A stretch of DNA of 64,000 bases from Pseudomonas aegrilactucae (GCF_019168305.1 NZ_JAHTBI010000004.1:1-64000), one strand, 5' to 3'; shown: positions 11,095 through 21,062, counted from the first letter of the stretch. The notes: generated from the sequence alone by a model not told the origin. Program-made: numbers and translations.

Positions 11095-11115
11095 GAGCCG
11101 CTCTTGCCGGCGAGG
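11046..11115. repeat. REP-type inverted pair spanning a gene end
   Basis: The left arm (11046-11070, CTTCGCCAGCAAGG...) and the right arm (11091-11115, GTAGGAGCCGCTC...) are diverged inverted copies of the Pseudomonas REP unit seen twice more in this window. The left arm lies in coding sequence of the upstream membrane gene. The right arm ends 12 bp before the osmC-like gene's stop. It probably folds as a hairpin between convergent transcripts. Confidence 0.65.
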
Positions 11116-11126
11116 GGCGGGGCAGG

Positions 11127-11549
11127 TCAACCCAGCTCGACGATCTCGTAGGCGTGAGTAATCTCGACGCCAGCGCGCCCGAGCATGATCGACGCCGAGC
11201 AATACTTCTCTGCCGACAGTTCCACCGCGCGCTTGACCTGCGCTTCCTTCAAGCCACGCCCCTTGACCACGAAGCGCAGATGGATCTTGGTGAAGACCTT
11301 CGGGTCTTCCTCGGCACGCTCTGCCTCAAGAAACGCCTCGCAGCTTTCCACCGCCTGACGCGACTTCTTGAGGATGCTCACCACATCGAAATTGCTGCAG
11401 CCGCCCAGGCCCAACAACAGCATTTCCATCGGCCGTACACCCAGGTTGCGCCCACCGCTTTCGGGTGGACCATCCATGACCACGACATGGCCGCTGCCCG
11501 ATTCGCCAAGAAACATGGCTTCGCCTGCCCACTGGATACGCGCCTTCAT
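11127..11549 (-). CDS. OsmC family protein
   Basis: A 140-residue OsmC/Ohr superfamily protein, a class that includes thiol-dependent organic hydroperoxide reductases. The family pattern GGRNLGVRPMEMLLLGLGGC supplies one redox cysteine, and KYCSAS supplies the second. An in-frame GTG precedes the chosen ATG at 11549; AAGGGA 9 bases upstream favours the ATG. It is divergent from crp (189 bp). The exact substrate is unknown, and the sequence is of the YhfA type rather than Ohr. Confidence 0.88.
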   Translation of the reverse strand: MKARIQWAGEAMFLGESGSGHVVVMDGPPESGGRNLGVRPMEMLLLGLGGCSNFDVVSILKKSRQAVESCEAFLEAERAEEDPKVFTKIHLRFVVKGRGLKEAQVKRAVELSAEKYCSASIMLGRAGVEITHAYEIVELG

Positions 11550-11738
11550 CACCCGGATTCCCTTGCTTGAAAAAAGGCTGTCAGCTTAGACCCTGCGCGC
11601 ACGTGCGAAAAGGCTAAGCGTTCCAGTAAATATGCCGATACACAATCAGGCGTCTGCTAAGCTGGCGCCAAATCGCTGGCACTTGCGGCCAAGCGGTCTA
11701 AAAAATGCTCACGCGTCGCGTCACTCCGGGATTCAGCC

Positions 11739-12383
11739 ATGGTTGCAACAAGCCTTCCAGCCAAGATCAAGAACATCGACAAGTTGCTTGCCCACTGCCA
11801 ACGCCGGCGCTTCGCCGCCAAGAGCAACATCATCTGCGCCGGTGACCGGGCCGATACCCTGTCGTTCATCATCAAGGGCTCGGTAACCATTCTGATCGAG
11901 GACGAAGAGGGGCGCGAGATGATCATCGCCTACCTCAACAGCGGCGATTTCTTCGGCGAGCTGGGCTTGTTCGAGCCCTCGGGCAACGAGCAGCAACGCA
12001 GTGCCTGGGTGCGCGCCAAGACCGAGTGTGAGGTGGCGGAGATCAGCTACGAAAAATTCCGCGAACTGGCCCGCCAGGACCCGGACATTCTGTATGCCCT
12101 GGGCAGCCAGATGGCCCAGCGCCTGCGCAACACCACACAGAAGGTCGGTGACCTGGCCTTCTTCGACGTGACCGGTCGCGTGGCCCGTTGCCTGCTGGAG
12201 CTGTGCAAGCAACCCGACGCCATGACCCATCCCGACGGCATGCAGATCAAGATCACCCGCCAGGAAATCGGCCGTATCGTCGGCTGCTCGCGGGAGATGG
12301 TCGGCCGCGTCCTCAAAGACCTTGAAGAGCGCAGCCTGGTACACGTCAAAGGCAAGACCATGGTGGTCTTCGGCACCCGCTAG
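11739..12383 (+). CDS. crp: cAMP receptor protein (Crp/Vfr)
   Basis: Global cAMP-responsive regulator of 214 residues. An N-terminal cyclic-nucleotide-binding beta-roll ([10 protein letters not shown], then [16 protein letters not shown]) is followed by a dimer helix and a C-terminal helix-turn-helix ([20 protein letters not shown]). It is the P. putida Crp/P. aeruginosa Vfr orthologue by sequence. Its stop codon overlaps the stop of the convergent lipoate ligase-like gene. Confidence 0.96.
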   Translation: MVATSLPAKIKNIDKLLAHCQRRRFAAKSNIICAGDRADTLSFIIKGSVTILIEDEEGREMIIAYLNSGDFFGELGLFEPSGNEQQRSAWVRAKTECEVAEISYEKFRELARQDPDILYALGSQMAQRLRNTTQKVGDLAFFDVTGRVARCLLELCKQPDAMTHPDGMQIKITRQEIGRIVGCSREMVGRVLKDLEERSLVHVKGKTMVVFGTR

Positions 12384-13085
12384 TCGCGGGCAATGCCCTC
12401 GATCACCTTGGCATACGCCTGACCCAGACGCTCCATCACGGGCGCCTGGGGGCACCACTTCGTGCAACGCGATATGGCTGTCGGCCAGGCAACGCTGCTC
12501 CAGCGCACAGCATTCGTTGAACCGATTGACCGCAGCCACCATCGACTCACGCTCGTTGTGCAGCAACAGCGCACCATGCACCAGCACCACCGGGCGCTTG
12601 CCACCCAGGCCCTGGCGCCAGCGCTGGGCCGTGCCCACCAGCTTGCGACCATTGAGGTTGACGTTGTAGCGCCCATCACAGAACGCCCCTTCGATCTCCC
12701 CCACCGACGCCAGCCCGCCCCACTCGCGCAGCACCTGGCACAGCGGCAGGCAAAGGCGCTCGTACGCGGCCTCGATACGCCCATGGTCGCCTTCGCTGCG
12801 CGGTGCCACATACACCAGTGCAATATTGATCGTCGCACTCGACTGCGGCACCGGTTCACCGCCGGTCTCGCGCAACAGCACCGGCCAGCCGGTAGCAGCC
12901 AGTTCATCACAGGCCGCGGCAAAACCTTCGAGCCGGCTCATGCGCCGAGGCATCACCAGCGCCCGATCGGTGGGGCGCCAGAACAACAGGCCGTGGTCTT
13001 GCTCACCCTTGCATACCGCCGCCAACAAGTCCTGCTCGGCCTGCAACCCCGCCTCTACCGTTACCGCCACCGCTTGCTCAGTCAT
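12380..13085 (-). pseudogene. Lipoate-protein ligase A-like protein, frameshifted near its C-terminus
   Basis: BPL/LplA/LipB superfamily protein. RETGGEPVPQSSATINIAL and the later NVNLNGRKLVGTAQRW correspond to the lipoyl-AMP binding and catalytic-lysine motifs. As written, a G5 run on the + strand (12448-12452; CCCCC in the gene) shifts the frame after HEVV-P. The frame then stays open to 11733, antisense through crp. Removing one base gives a natural end ([18 protein letters not shown]) at 12380, overlapping the crp stop, for about 234 residues. The start ATG at 13085 fits the family. The shift removes only about the last 22 residues and is most likely a sequence error. Confidence 0.8.
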
Positions 13086-13105
13086 CGCACCCACCTTGTC
13101 GATAC

Positions 13106-13128
13106 AAAAAAGCCGGCAACGCCGGCTT
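13106..13128 (-). terminator. Terminator of the trpGDC genes
   Basis: Downstream of trpC on the minus strand: an 8-bp stem AAGCCGGC/GCCGGCTT (13110-13117 with 13121-13128) followed by a run of six T (complement of A-run 13106-13111). It has the classic Rho-independent form. Confidence 0.9.
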
Positions 13129-13137
13129 CAGTGTGGA

Positions 13138-13974
13138 TCAGTCCAGGCCTTGCGCCGGGTTGTGCACCACACGCTCCGGGAAGAACAGGCGCTGCAGTTC
13201 CAGCCCCGGATGCTCGGCACGCATGAACGCCTCGCCTACCAGGAACGAGTACACCTCGTTGATTTCCATCAACTCGACATCCGCGCGATTGAGGATGCCG
13301 CTCTCGGTAATTGCCAGGCGCTCACGGGGAATGCGCGGCAACAGGTCGAGCGTAGTCTCCAGGCTCACCTCGAAGGTGTGCAGGTTGCGGTTGTTGACGC
13401 CCACCAGCGGTGTATCGAGGGTTTTCAGCGCGCGCTCCAGCTCGTCGCCATCGTGCACTTCAACCAGCACATCCAGGCCGACGCTCTTCGCGGTGGCCGC
13501 CAACTCCGCCATCTTCACATCGTCGAGTGCCGAAACGATCAACAACACACAGTCGGCACCCAGCGCGCGGGCTTCGACGATCTGGTACGGGTCGATCATG
13601 AAGTCCTTGCGGATCACCGGCAGCTTGCACGCGGCGCGTGCCTGCTGCAGATAGGCGTCGGCGCCCTGGAAGTAATCGACATCGGTGAGCACCGACAGGC
13701 ACGTCGCCCCGCCCTTCTCGTAGCTGACGGCGATATCGGCCGGGACGAAGTCTTCGCGAATCACGCCCTTGCTCGGCGACGCCTTCTTGATCTCGGCAAT
13801 CACTGCCGGCTGCTTGCGCCTGGCCTGCTCGATCAACGCATTGGCGAACCCGCGTGGAGCATCCGCCGCTGCCGCCAGACGCTCAAGCTCGGCCAGGCTG
13901 ACCCGTGCACTACGCTCGGCAACTTCCTGAACCTTGCGTGCCAGAATGTTCTCAAGAACCGTCGGTACACTCAT
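13138..13974 (-). CDS. trpC: Indole-3-glycerol phosphate synthase
   Basis: Fourth step of tryptophan synthesis: ring closure of CdRP to indole-3-glycerol phosphate. The 278-residue TIM barrel has [12 protein letters not shown] with the catalytic lysine, IRKDFMID and VGVNNRNL. It is monofunctional, without a fused TrpF. Its ATG overlaps the trpD stop by 4 bp, indicating coupled translation. It ends before a clear terminator. Confidence 0.98.
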   Translation of the reverse strand: MSVPTVLENILARKVQEVAERSARVSLAELERLAAAADAPRGFANALIEQARRKQPAVIAEIKKASPSKGVIREDFVPADIAVSYEKGGATCLSVLTDVDYFQGADAYLQQARAACKLPVIRKDFMIDPYQIVEARALGADCVLLIVSALDDVKMAELAATAKSVGLDVLVEVHDGDELERALKTLDTPLVGVNNRNLHTFEVSLETTLDLLPRIPRERLAITESGILNRADVELMEINEVYSFLVGEAFMRAEHPGLELQRLFFPERVVHNPAQGLD

Positions 13975-15020
13975 CCTTCATTCTCCTGCTTGAAGACCGC
14001 GGTGAACGCACCCAGCTCTTCGAGTTTTTCACGGGCAAGGCCGGTGTGCAGCGCATCGTGGGCCAGCTCCACACCTTGCTTGAGGGTCATGGCGTGGTCG
14101 GCGGCATAGAGTGCGGCGCCGGCGTTGAGCACGATCATTTCCGCCGCTTTCTGGCCATTCTCGGTCTTGCGCCGGCCCAGTGCATCACGAATCAGTTCCA
14201 GCGAAGCGGCCGGGCTGTCCACCGCCAGGCCGTGCAGGCTCTGGCTCTTCATGCCCAGGTCTTCGGGCTCGACCCAATACTCGGTGATCTCGCCCTTTTT
14301 CAGCTCGGCAACGAAGGTCGGCGCAGCCAGGCTGAACTCGTCCAGGCCGTCCTTGGAGTGCACCACCAGTACATGCTTGCTGCCCAGGCGCTGCAGCACT
14401 TCAGCCAGTGGCCGGCACAGCGCCTTGTTGAACACACCCACCACCTGGTGCTTGACCCCGGCCGGATTCGTAAGCGGGCCGAGCATGTTGAACAGCGTGC
14501 GCAGGCCCAGGTCGCGACGCGGGCCGGCGGCATGCTTCATGGCGCTGTGGTGGGTCTGGGCGAACATGAAGCCGATGCCCACCGAATCGATGCAACGCCC
14601 CACCTGCACCGGCGTCAGGTTCAGGTAGATACCGGCCGCCTCGAGCAGGTCGGCACTACCGCTCTTGCCCGACACCGCACGGTTGCCGTGCTTGGCCACG
14701 GTGCAGCCTGCGGCCGCGACCACGAACGACGACGCCGTGGACACGTTGAAGATATTGGCACCATCACCGCCGGTACCGACCACATCGACCACACCGTCGA
14801 GGGTGTTGAGCTCGACCTTGTCGGCCAGCTCGCGCATCACCGATACCGCGCCGACGATCTCGTCGATGCTCTCGCTCTTCATGCGCATGCCCATCATGAA
14901 GGCACCGATCTGGGCCTCGGTGCATTGACCGGTCATGATCTGGCGCATCACATCGCGCATTTCCTCGGTGCTCAGGTCCAGGTGGTCAACGACCCGGCTC
15001 AGCGCGCTCTTGATATCCAT
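13971..15020 (-). CDS. trpD: Anthranilate phosphoribosyltransferase
   Basis: Transfers phosphoribose from PRPP to anthranilate. The 349-residue protein has the [20 protein letters not shown]-binding loop and [18 protein letters not shown]. It lies 9 bp after trpG and overlaps trpC by 4 bp. It is not fused to TrpG, as is usual for pseudomonads. Confidence 0.98.
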   Translation of the reverse strand: MDIKSALSRVVDHLDLSTEEMRDVMRQIMTGQCTEAQIGAFMMGMRMKSESIDEIVGAVSVMRELADKVELNTLDGVVDVVGTGGDGANIFNVSTASSFVVAAAGCTVAKHGNRAVSGKSGSADLLEAAGIYLNLTPVQVGRCIDSVGIGFMFAQTHHSAMKHAAGPRRDLGLRTLFNMLGPLTNPAGVKHQVVGVFNKALCRPLAEVLQRLGSKHVLVVHSKDGLDEFSLAAPTFVAELKKGEITEYWVEPEDLGMKSQSLHGLAVDSPAASLELIRDALGRRKTENGQKAAEMIVLNAGAALYAADHAMTLKQGVELAHDALHTGLAREKLEELGAFTAVFKQENEG

Positions 15021-15029
15021 ATTCGATCC

Positions 15030-15623
15030 TTAGCGGCGGCCGCCGGTCTGTCTGAGGAAGTTGGCGAACAGCTCGTGGCCCTGCTCGGTCAGAATCGATT
15101 CGGGGTGGAACTGCACCCCCTCGATGTTCAGCGTGGTGTGGCGCAGGCCCATGATCTCGTCGATCGAGCCATCTTCCAGGGCAGTCCAGGCAGTCAGTTC
15201 CAGGCACTCGGGCAGGGTTTCGCGCTTGACCACCAGCGAATGGTAGCGGGTCACGGTCAGCGGATTGTTCAAGCCTTCGAACACGCCCTGGTTTTTATGC
15301 AGCACCGGGCTGGTCTTGCCGTGCATCACCTGGCGCGCGCGCACCACGTCACCGCCAAAGGCCTGGCCGATGGACTGGTGGCCCAGGCATACGCCCAGGA
15401 TCGGCAGCTTGCCGGCAAAATGGCGGATGGCCTCCAGCGACACGCCGGCTTCGGTCGGGGTGCAAGGGCCAGGCGACACGACAATGCGCTCGGGCTGCAG
15501 GGCTTCGATCTGGGCGATGGTCAATTCGTCATTGCGAATGACCTTGACCTCTGCACCCAGCTCGCCGAAGTACTGCACGACGTTGTAGGTGAAGGAGTCA
15601 TAGTTGTCGATCATCAGTAACAT
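15030..15623 (-). CDS. trpG: Anthranilate synthase glutamine amidotransferase subunit
   Basis: Supplies ammonia from glutamine to TrpE. The class I amidotransferase triad is intact: C79 in GVCLGHQ and H173/E175 in QFHPES. The protein has 197 residues. The ATG at 15623 is preceded by AGAGG at about 9 bases; an in-frame TTG 9 bp earlier is not needed. A 62-bp gap to trpE holds two small stem-loops (15666-15680 and GAGTC/GACTC just before the ribosome site) but no T-run. Confidence 0.97.
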   Translation of the reverse strand: MLLMIDNYDSFTYNVVQYFGELGAEVKVIRNDELTIAQIEALQPERIVVSPGPCTPTEAGVSLEAIRHFAGKLPILGVCLGHQSIGQAFGGDVVRARQVMHGKTSPVLHKNQGVFEGLNNPLTVTRYHSLVVKRETLPECLELTAWTALEDGSIDEIMGLRHTTLNIEGVQFHPESILTEQGHELFANFLRQTGGRR

Positions 15624-15685
15624 CTGGGTCAACCTCTTGAGTCTGCCGACTCTGAATTCTGTGTTGCGCCGCAGCGGCGCCCTTC

Positions 15686-17167
15686 TCAGCTGAGCGACGT
15701 CTGTTCAGCCAAAGCTACCGCGCGGAACATCGCCCGACGCTTGTTGATGGTCTCTTCCCACTCCAGCGCCGGCACCGAGTCGGCGACGATGCCGCCACCG
15801 GCCTGCACATGCAGTTCGCCGTCCTTGATCACTGCGGTGCGTATCGCGATGGCGGTGTCCATGTTGCCATTCCAGGCCAGGTAGCCCACCGCGCCGCCGT
15901 ACACACCACGCTTGACCGGCTCCAGCTCGTCGATGATTTCCATCGCGCGGATCTTCGGTGCGCCCGACAGCGTGCCGGCCGGCAGGATGGCGCGCAGCGC
16001 GTCCATGGCACTCAGGCCACTCTTGAGCTGGCCGGTGACGTTGGACACGATGTGCATCACGTTGGAGTAACGCTCGATGACCATCTTCTCGGTGACCTTC
16101 ACCGAGCCGGTCTCGGACACCCGGCCGGTGTCGTTGCGCCCCAGGTCGATGAGCATCAGGTGCTCGGCGATTTCCTTGTCATCCGACAGCAGGTCCTCTT
16201 CCAGGGCGCGATCGGCCTCTTCGGTGGCACCGCGAGGACGGGTACCGGCGATGGGGCGTACCGTCACCAGGTTGTCCTCGACCCGCACCAGTACTTCCGG
16301 CGAGCTGCCCACCACGTGAAAGTCGCCAAAGTTGAAGAAGTACATGTACGGCGTCGGGTTGAAGCAACGCAGGGCGCGGTACAGATCGATGGGCGCCGCC
16401 TTGAAGTCGATCGACATGCGCTGCGACGGCACGACCTGCATGCAGTCGCCAGCCAGGATATATTCCTTGACCGTGTCGACGGCACGCTCGTAGTCGGCCT
16501 GGGTGAAGCTGGAGCGAAATTCCGGCTCGGCGGCCTGCGGGCCACCCAGGGCCAGGCCGCGACGCGGGGCGATCGGCTGGCGCAATTGTTCGAGCAGCGC
16601 TTCAAGACGCGCCAGGCCGTTCTCGTAGGCGTTGTCCTGCGCAGGGTCGGCGAGCACGATGGCGTGCATCTTGCCCGCCAGGTTGTCGAACACCACGACC
16701 GCATCGGAGACCATCAGCAGGATATCCGGCACACCCAGCGGGTCCGGGTTCGGGCACTTGCCCAGGCGCTTCTCGACATAGCGCACGCAGTCATAGCCGA
16801 AGTACCCCACCAGGCCGCCATTGAAACGCGGCAGGCCAGTGATGGTCGGTACGTTGTAGCGCTCCTTGAAGGCCTCGACAAAGGCCAGCGGATCGTCCAC
16901 CTCGTGCTGTTCGATCAGGTCACCGTCGTGGGTGATGCGCACCTGATGGTCATGCACACGCAGCACGGTGCGGCACGGCAGGCCGATGATCGAGTAACGG
17001 CCCCATTTTTCGCCGCCCTGCACCGATTCGAGCAGGTAGGAATTGGGCTGGTCAGCCAGTTTCAGGTAGATCGACAGCGGCGTGTCGAAATCGGCCAGGG
17101 TTTCGCAGGCCAGGGGAATGCGGTTGTAGCCGGCAGCAGCCAGGCGCAGGAATTCTTCGCGGGTCAT
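15686..17167 (-). CDS. trpE: Anthranilate synthase component I
   Basis: Converts chorismate to anthranilate with TrpG. The 493-residue protein has the chorismate-binding region with [26 protein letters not shown] and [16 protein letters not shown]. The N-terminal LLES ([13 protein letters not shown]) matches the tryptophan feedback site. The ATG at 17167 begins conserved sequence. The gene lies 70 bp downstream of gph, whose Trp-rich tail may act as a leader (see 17231-17282). Confidence 0.98.
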   Translation of the reverse strand: MTREEFLRLAAAGYNRIPLACETLADFDTPLSIYLKLADQPNSYLLESVQGGEKWGRYSIIGLPCRTVLRVHDHQVRITHDGDLIEQHEVDDPLAFVEAFKERYNVPTITGLPRFNGGLVGYFGYDCVRYVEKRLGKCPNPDPLGVPDILLMVSDAVVVFDNLAGKMHAIVLADPAQDNAYENGLARLEALLEQLRQPIAPRRGLALGGPQAAEPEFRSSFTQADYERAVDTVKEYILAGDCMQVVPSQRMSIDFKAAPIDLYRALRCFNPTPYMYFFNFGDFHVVGSSPEVLVRVEDNLVTVRPIAGTRPRGATEEADRALEEDLLSDDKEIAEHLMLIDLGRNDTGRVSETGSVKVTEKMVIERYSNVMHIVSNVTGQLKSGLSAMDALRAILPAGTLSGAPKIRAMEIIDELEPVKRGVYGGAVGYLAWNGNMDTAIAIRTAVIKDGELHVQAGGGIVADSVPALEWEETINKRRAMFRAVALAEQTSLS

Positions 17168-17230
17168 GATAGCCTCGTGGCAATGGGGCAACAGGTCGTA
17201 CGGGCAAACGTGCCGGATCAGGCCGGCCAG

Positions 17231-17282
17231 AAAAAAGTCAGGCGCGCCAACGCCAACGGGCCAGGGCCTTGATGACTTTCAT
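17231..17282 (-). promoter_or_regulatory. Candidate trpE leader/attenuator overlapping the gph 3' end
   Basis: The last 14 codons of gph, starting at an internal ATG (17280-17282), read [14 protein letters not shown] and include two Trp codons two codons apart, with a third Trp just before the ATG. They overlap a stem-loop (GTTGGCG at 17251-17257 pairing with CGCC-TGAC at 17237-17244, one bulge) followed directly by six T (17231-17236). This is 64 bp before the trpE start. Attenuation of the trp genes has been reported for P. putida; that this element is the attenuator is my inference. Confidence 0.45.
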
Positions 17283-18053
17283 CCAGAGTTTGCCGGGTGC
17301 CACCACGATGGAATCTCTATCAGGGGGGGATTGATCGTCCGACATTAGCTCAGTGGCCGAATCTAAGCAACCAGGCAGCAGTGCGCGCAGGTCATCGATC
17401 ACCAGCGCAGGCGACTCTTCGCTGATCGGGCGACCATGGTTGTAGCCGTAACTGAGCGCCACGCACTGCACGCCGGCGGCCTTGGCAGCGAGCACATCAC
17501 TGCGCGAATCGCCCACGAACAGTGCCTGCTGCGCCGGCACGTTGGCCATTTGCATGACAAACAGCAGCGCGGCAGGGTCGGGCTTTTTCTGCGGCAGGGT
17601 ATCGCCGCCGATGATCCAGCGGAAATACCGGCCGATTTTCATCTGGTCCAGCAGCGGCGCGACAAAACGCTCCGGCTTGTTGGTGATCAGGGCCATTTCC
17701 ACGCCCTGCTTGTGCAGCCATTTGAGCGTGTCGCGCACGCCCGGGTACACCACCGTCAGCTCATGACCGTCGGCGTAGGCCTGCATGAACAGTTCGAGGC
17801 CGCGCGCGGCCTCGTCGTCGTCCACCTCGGCATGCTCGATGCTGCCGGCCAGGGCGCGGCGCACCAGCACCGGCGCACCGTTGCCGACCCACTCGCGCAC
17901 AGCGGCAAGGCCGGCCGGCGGGCGGCCCATTTCGAGCAGCATGTGGTCCACGGCAGCCGCAAGGTCCGGCACCGAGTCGATCAGGGTGCCATCCAGATCG
18001 AACATCACCAGCTTGGGCAGGCTCCCGGGGAACAGCTGCTCGAAGCCGCTCAT
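17238..18053 (-). CDS. gph: Phosphoglycolate phosphatase
   Basis: HAD hydrolase that removes 2-phosphoglycolate. The 271-residue protein has D19-x-D21-GT ([10 protein letters not shown]), TNKPERF and [14 protein letters not shown]. It carries about 45 extra C-terminal residues beyond the catalytic core, ending in a basic, Trp-rich tail ([17 protein letters not shown]). A seven-C run in this tail (G7 on the + strand near 17323-17330) does not break the frame. It overlaps rpe by 4 bp upstream and leads into trpE. Confidence 0.95.
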   Translation of the reverse strand: MSGFEQLFPGSLPKLVMFDLDGTLIDSVPDLAAAVDHMLLEMGRPPAGLAAVREWVGNGAPVLVRRALAGSIEHAEVDDDEAARGLELFMQAYADGHELTVVYPGVRDTLKWLHKQGVEMALITNKPERFVAPLLDQMKIGRYFRWIIGGDTLPQKKPDPAALLFVMQMANVPAQQALFVGDSRSDVLAAKAAGVQCVALSYGYNHGRPISEESPALVIDDLRALLPGCLDSATELMSDDQSPPDRDSIVVAPGKLWMKVIKALARWRWRA

Positions 18054-18724
18054 GGGCGGGCCAGAGCCAATTCGGCGTGCATCCTGGCAATCACTTCTTT
18101 GTAATCCGGGGCATTGAAGATCGCCGAGCCGGCCACGAAGGTATCGGCACCGGCCGCCGCAATCTCGCGGATGTTGTTGACGTTGACGCCGCCGTCGATT
18201 TCCAGGCGGATATCACGCCCGCTGGCATCGATCAGCGCGCGTGCTTCGCGCAGCTTGTCGAGGGTGGCGGGGATGAACTTCTGGCCACCAAAGCCCGGGT
18301 TGACGCTCATGAGCAGGATCATGTCGACCTTGTCCATCACGTACTTGAGCGCGTCCAGCGAGGCGGCCGGGTTGAACACCAGCCCGGCCTTGCAGCCGCC
18401 GTCACGGATCAGTTGCAGCGAGCGGTCGACGTGCAGGGTGGCATCGGGGTGGAAGGTGATGTAGGTGGCGCCGGCCTCGATGAAGTCGCCAATGATGCGG
18501 TCAACCGGGGTCACCATCAGGTGGGCGTCGATCGGCGCGGTCACGCCGTACTTGCGCAAGGCGCTGCAGACCATCGGGCCGATGGTCAGGTTGGGTACGT
18601 AGTGGTTGTCCATCACGTCGAAGTGGACGATATCGGCGCCGGCTTCGAGCACCTTGTCGACTTCCTCGCCCAGGCGGGCGAAGTCGGCAGAAAGAATGGA
18701 GGGAGCAATAGCGTAGGGCTGCAT
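18050..18724 (-). CDS. rpe: Ribulose-phosphate 3-epimerase
   Basis: Interconverts ribulose-5-P and xylulose-5-P in the pentose phosphate pathway. The 224-residue TIM barrel has [30 protein letters not shown] and [13 protein letters not shown] with the metal and catalytic Asp/His residues. The ATG at 18724 starts the conserved sequence; the in-frame extension upstream is not conserved. The ATGA overlap with gph indicates an rpe-gph-trpE transcription unit. Confidence 0.97.
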   Translation of the reverse strand: MQPYAIAPSILSADFARLGEEVDKVLEAGADIVHFDVMDNHYVPNLTIGPMVCSALRKYGVTAPIDAHLMVTPVDRIIGDFIEAGATYITFHPDATLHVDRSLQLIRDGGCKAGLVFNPAASLDALKYVMDKVDMILLMSVNPGFGGQKFIPATLDKLREARALIDASGRDIRLEIDGGVNVNNIREIAAAGADTFVAGSAIFNAPDYKEVIARMHAELALARP

Positions 18725-18824
18725 GGCGCACCTGTTGGGCAGAATCACGGTGGCGCGCATTGTACCTCAGGCAACCCCTCAGGGGCTGACTGGCATCAAG
18801 CCGACGGTGAGTCGGCAGTGTGGC

Positions 18825-18898
18825 CTTCGCTGGCAAGCCAGCTCCCACAGGTTTTGCGAACGCCGCAGAACCGTGTGGGAGCTGGCTTGCCAGCGAAG
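18825..18898. repeat. REP-type inverted pair (downstream of the ABC operon)
   Basis: Two inverted arms (18825-18850 and 18874-18898) share 25 bases of near-perfect complementarity; the right arm begins TGTGGGAGCTGGCTTGCC. The loop is about 23 bases. The pair lies between rpe and the end of the transporter operon. Its right arm is identical to one at 23483-23507. Confidence 0.85.
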
Positions 18899-18910
18899 AG
18901 GTCGTCAGCC

Positions 18911-19738
18911 TCAACCCGGCTGCTGGGTACGCATCTTCTCGCTGCGCCCACGCAGCCATTCCAGCGTCAACAGCAGCACCACCGAGAACGCGATCAGCAA
19001 GGTCGCCGCCGCCGCGATGGTCGGGCTCAGGTTCTCGCGAATCCCGCTGAACATCTGGCGTGGCAGCGTGGCCTGCTCAGGCCCGGCCAGGAACAGCGTC
19101 ACCACCACCTCATCGAACGAGGTCGCGAACGCGAACAGCGCCCCCGAGATCACCCCCGGCGCGATCAACGGCAGGGTCACCCGGCGGAACGCCGTCACCG
19201 GCGAAGCGCCAAGGCTTGCCGCCGCGCGCACCAGATTGTGGTTGAAGCCCTGCAAGGTCGCCGACACCGTGATGATCACGAACGGCACACCCAGCACCGC
19301 ATGCACCAGGATCAACGAGGTAAAGCTGTTGCCCAGGCCCAGCGGAGCAAAGAACAGGTAGCTGGCCACACCGATGATCACCACCGGCACCACCATGGGC
19401 GAAATCACCAGCGCCATCACCAGTGACTTGCCGGGGAAGTCGCCACGGGTCAGGCCGATCGAGGCCAGGGTGCCGAACACCATCGCCAGCAGGGTCGCCG
19501 CCGGCGCCACGATGATGCTGTTCTTCAACGCACGCATCCACTCGGCCGAGCCGAAGAAGTCCTGGTACCACTGCAGCGAGAAGCCCTGCAACGGGTACAC
19601 CAGGAAGCTGCCCGAGTTGAACGACAGCGGGATGATCACCAGCACCGGCAACACCAGGAACAACAGCACCAGCCCGCAAAGGATGCGCAAGCTGTAGTAC
19701 CAGACCCGCTCGACGGGCGACATGTAAGGGCTCAGCAT
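18911..19738 (-). CDS. ABC transporter permease, spermidine/putrescine type (PotC/PotI-like)
   Basis: Inner-membrane permease of 275 residues with six predicted helices. Its EAA-type loop, RAAASLGASPVTAFRRVTLPLIAPG, contacts the ATPase. Sequence class and operon order put it in the polyamine-type (family 1 binding protein) transporters, although the true substrate is not shown. It is the last gene of the four-gene operon, 11 bp after the other permease. Confidence 0.92.
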   Translation of the reverse strand: MLSPYMSPVERVWYYSLRILCGLVLLFLVLPVLVIIPLSFNSGSFLVYPLQGFSLQWYQDFFGSAEWMRALKNSIIVAPAATLLAMVFGTLASIGLTRGDFPGKSLVMALVISPMVVPVVIIGVASYLFFAPLGLGNSFTSLILVHAVLGVPFVIITVSATLQGFNHNLVRAAASLGASPVTAFRRVTLPLIAPGVISGALFAFATSFDEVVVTLFLAGPEQATLPRQMFSGIRENLSPTIAAAATLLIAFSVVLLLTLEWLRGRSEKMRTQQPG

Positions 19739-19749
19739 GACAACGCTCC

Positions 19750-20997
19750 TCAGCTCAGACGCAGGCGGCTTGCGCCCACCAGCCAGCTATAGATCAGGTA
19801 CAGCAGCACGGTGGCCAGCAACAGCAACCCGCCCAACGCGGTGGCCATGCCCCAGTTGATGCTGGTGTTGGTGTAGAAGGCGACAAAGTAGCTGACCATC
19901 TGGTCGTTCGGGCTGCCCAGCAGCGCCGGGGTGATGTAGTAGCCGATCGCCAGGATGAACACCAGCAGGCAACCCGCGCCCACACCGGCATAGGTCTGCG
20001 GCAGGTACACACGCCAGAAGCTGGCGAACGGGTGGCAACCCAGGGAAATCGCTGCACGCATGTAGGTCGGGGAAATCCCTTTCATCACGCTGTAGATCGG
20101 CAGGATCATGAACGGCAGCAGGATGTGCACCATCGAGATGTACACGCCGGTACGGTTGAATACCAGCTCCAGCGGCTTGTCGATCAGCCCCACGGCCATC
20201 AGCGCACTGTTGATCAGCCCGCCTGACTGCAGCAGCACGATCCACGCCGCCACCCGCACCAGGATCGACGTCCAGAACGGCAGCAGTACCAGGATCATCA
20301 GCAGGTTGCTCTGCCGGGTCGGCAGGTTGGCCAGCAGGTAGGCCAGCGGATACGCCAGGGCCAGGCAGATCACGGTGATCACCAGCCCCATCCACAGGGT
20401 GCGGGCGAAGATATCGAGGTAGATCGCCTGGTCCGGGGTGGTGGGCGCCAGTTCGCCCAGGTCATCGATGCGGTGGTCCACCGAAGCCAGCAGGTAGAAC
20501 GGGGTCACGCTGCTGGTGTTGCGGCGGATCGCCTGCCAGTACGCAGGGTCGCCCCAGCGCTCATCGAGTTCCTGCAGTGCTTCTTTATAGGAGGCCGGCT
20601 CGGTCTTGAACGGCAAGGCCCGGGCCGTCTTGGCGATCAGGCTGCGGTAGCCGGCCAGCTCCATGTTCAGGCGCTTGGACAGGTCGCCCAGGGTCTGGTT
20701 CTTGCGCGATTCGGCAAGGTCCTCGCTGAGCGCCTTGTACACCGGCTCGCCCGGGAGGCTCTTGCCATCCCACTCAGCCACGGCCACCACGGTGCGCGGC
20801 AAGCCGCCGACCACCTCGGGGTTACCCACGCTCTTGTACAGCAGCGCAGCAATCGGCACGAGGAAAACCAGCAACAGAAACAGCGCCAGTGGCGCGATCA
20901 GCGCCTTCGCCTTCCAGCGGTTTACCCGCTCGGCGCGCGCCAGACGCTTCTTGAGGTTGGAACCTGCGCCTTCGTTCAGGGGCACTGCGATGGCCAT
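19750..20997 (-). CDS. ABC transporter permease, spermidine/putrescine type (PotB/PotH-like), with long periplasmic insertion
   Basis: The 415-residue permease is about 100 residues longer than a typical PotB. Helix 1 (about residues 33-55) is followed by roughly 135 soluble residues rich in charged helices (EWDGKSLPGEPVYKALSED and on) before helix 2 near residue 197. The remaining helices and the EAA loop (RAAISLGCHPFASFWRVYLP) are standard. The insertion faces the periplasm by the usual topology and may contact the binding protein. It lies 65 bp after the binding-protein gene. Confidence 0.92.
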   Translation of the reverse strand: MAIAVPLNEGAGSNLKKRLARAERVNRWKAKALIAPLALFLLLVFLVPIAALLYKSVGNPEVVGGLPRTVVAVAEWDGKSLPGEPVYKALSEDLAESRKNQTLGDLSKRLNMELAGYRSLIAKTARALPFKTEPASYKEALQELDERWGDPAYWQAIRRNTSSVTPFYLLASVDHRIDDLGELAPTTPDQAIYLDIFARTLWMGLVITVICLALAYPLAYLLANLPTRQSNLLMILVLLPFWTSILVRVAAWIVLLQSGGLINSALMAVGLIDKPLELVFNRTGVYISMVHILLPFMILPIYSVMKGISPTYMRAAISLGCHPFASFWRVYLPQTYAGVGAGCLLVFILAIGYYITPALLGSPNDQMVSYFVAFYTNTSINWGMATALGGLLLLATVLLYLIYSWLVGASRLRLS

Positions 20998-21062
20998 AAC
21001 GAACTCCGAAAATCTTGGGAACAGGAGGCGTCAGCACAATGCTGACGCCCCGTCGGCACGGC

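Noticed and set aside
15666-15680. GC-rich hairpin between trpE and trpG as an attenuator
   Set aside because: There is no T-run, no leader ORF with Trp codons and only 62 bp. It may influence trpG translation, but I cannot support attenuation here.
17323-17330. Seven-G run in gph as a possible fourth frameshift
   Set aside because: The frame continues to the conserved tail ending ARWRWRA, so the run is in frame.
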